64,000 nucleotides of DNA, taken from positions 505,808-569,807 of the forward strand of contig NW_005434668.1 of the NCBI RefSeq assembly GCF_000315625.1, given 5' to 3'. Source of the DNA: Guillardia theta CCMP2712 (taxonomy: Eukaryota > Cryptophyceae > Pyrenomonadales > Geminigeraceae). The notes beneath the pieces are model-generated. The model ran no database searches. It had not been told where the DNA came from and worked only from the letters and a program-made list of their open reading frames with translations. This document shows positions 63,986 through 64,000 of this stretch, piece after piece (the first letter of the stretch is position 1; the number at the start of each line of letters is the position of its first letter). The translations under genes and the position numbers were made by a program.

Positions 63986-64000
63986 GGCCGAGGAGCGATA

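Overview
This window is nuclear DNA from a unicellular eukaryote. Its genes are protein-coding with many very short GT-AG introns (typically 42-60 nt), sit close together on alternating strands, and often converge with stops only tens of bases apart. Several proteins carry ER-type signal peptides. Two of these are unexpected for the secretory pathway: a delta-like family B DNA polymerase and a TRM112 homologue. A third gene encodes a stromal-processing-peptidase-like M16 protease whose leader has a Phe next to the expected signal cleavage site, as in complex red plastids. Together these suggest an alga with a secondary red plastid and a surviving nucleomorph, that is, a cryptophyte resembling Guillardia. 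This is an inference from the sequence, not a database match.

Layout. 0.4-5.3 kb: an unrecognised multi-exon gene facing NOL10/ENP2. 6-9.4 kb: an unknown protein facing a collagen-like secreted protein. 9.5-10.8 kb: a small gene overlapping the 3' end of TRM112. 11.9-16.2 kb: the stromal processing peptidase. 16.3-21.1 kb: a coiled-coil protein, an LRRC46-like leucine-rich-repeat protein, and a signal-anchored unknown. 21.2-23.8 kb: G-rich non-coding DNA. 23.8-27.7 kb: a PAS-Myb(SHAQKYF) factor facing a Wee1-type kinase. 29.7-32.1 kb: a PH-ATG4 fusion. 32.2-34.3 kb: G-rich and GC-rich non-coding DNA. 34.3-37.6 kb: Rab1 facing a micro-exon coiled-coil protein. 38.3-41.0 kb: a GT41/OGT-like TPR glycosyltransferase. 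42.3-49.1 kb: COPI alpha facing a TPR-GT15 mannosyltransferase-like gene. 50.3-52.8 kb: two partly resolved genes. 53.4-59.4 kb: the leader-bearing DNA polymerase facing an ankyrin protein. 60.2-64 kb: a small gene, a MORN-PARP fusion, and a signal-peptide ankyrin protein.

The most interesting pattern is a short LRGG motif at residues 40-57, just after the signal peptide, in three unrelated proteins: TRM112, the DNA polymerase and the terminal ankyrin protein. In TRM112 the motif directly precedes the canonical initiator Met of the family. The other leader-bearing proteins here (the plastid M16 protease, the collagen-like protein, the Golgi-type glycosyltransferase) lack it. I propose LRGG as a sorting or processing signal, possibly for the periplastidial/nucleomorph compartment, where a replicative polymerase and a TRM112 would be needed.

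Three unusual domain fusions (PH-ATG4, MORN-PARP, TPR-GT15) are also supported by phase-consistent splice sites. Exon models were built by eye from reading frames, splice dinucleotides and remembered family motifs; none was checked against transcripts.
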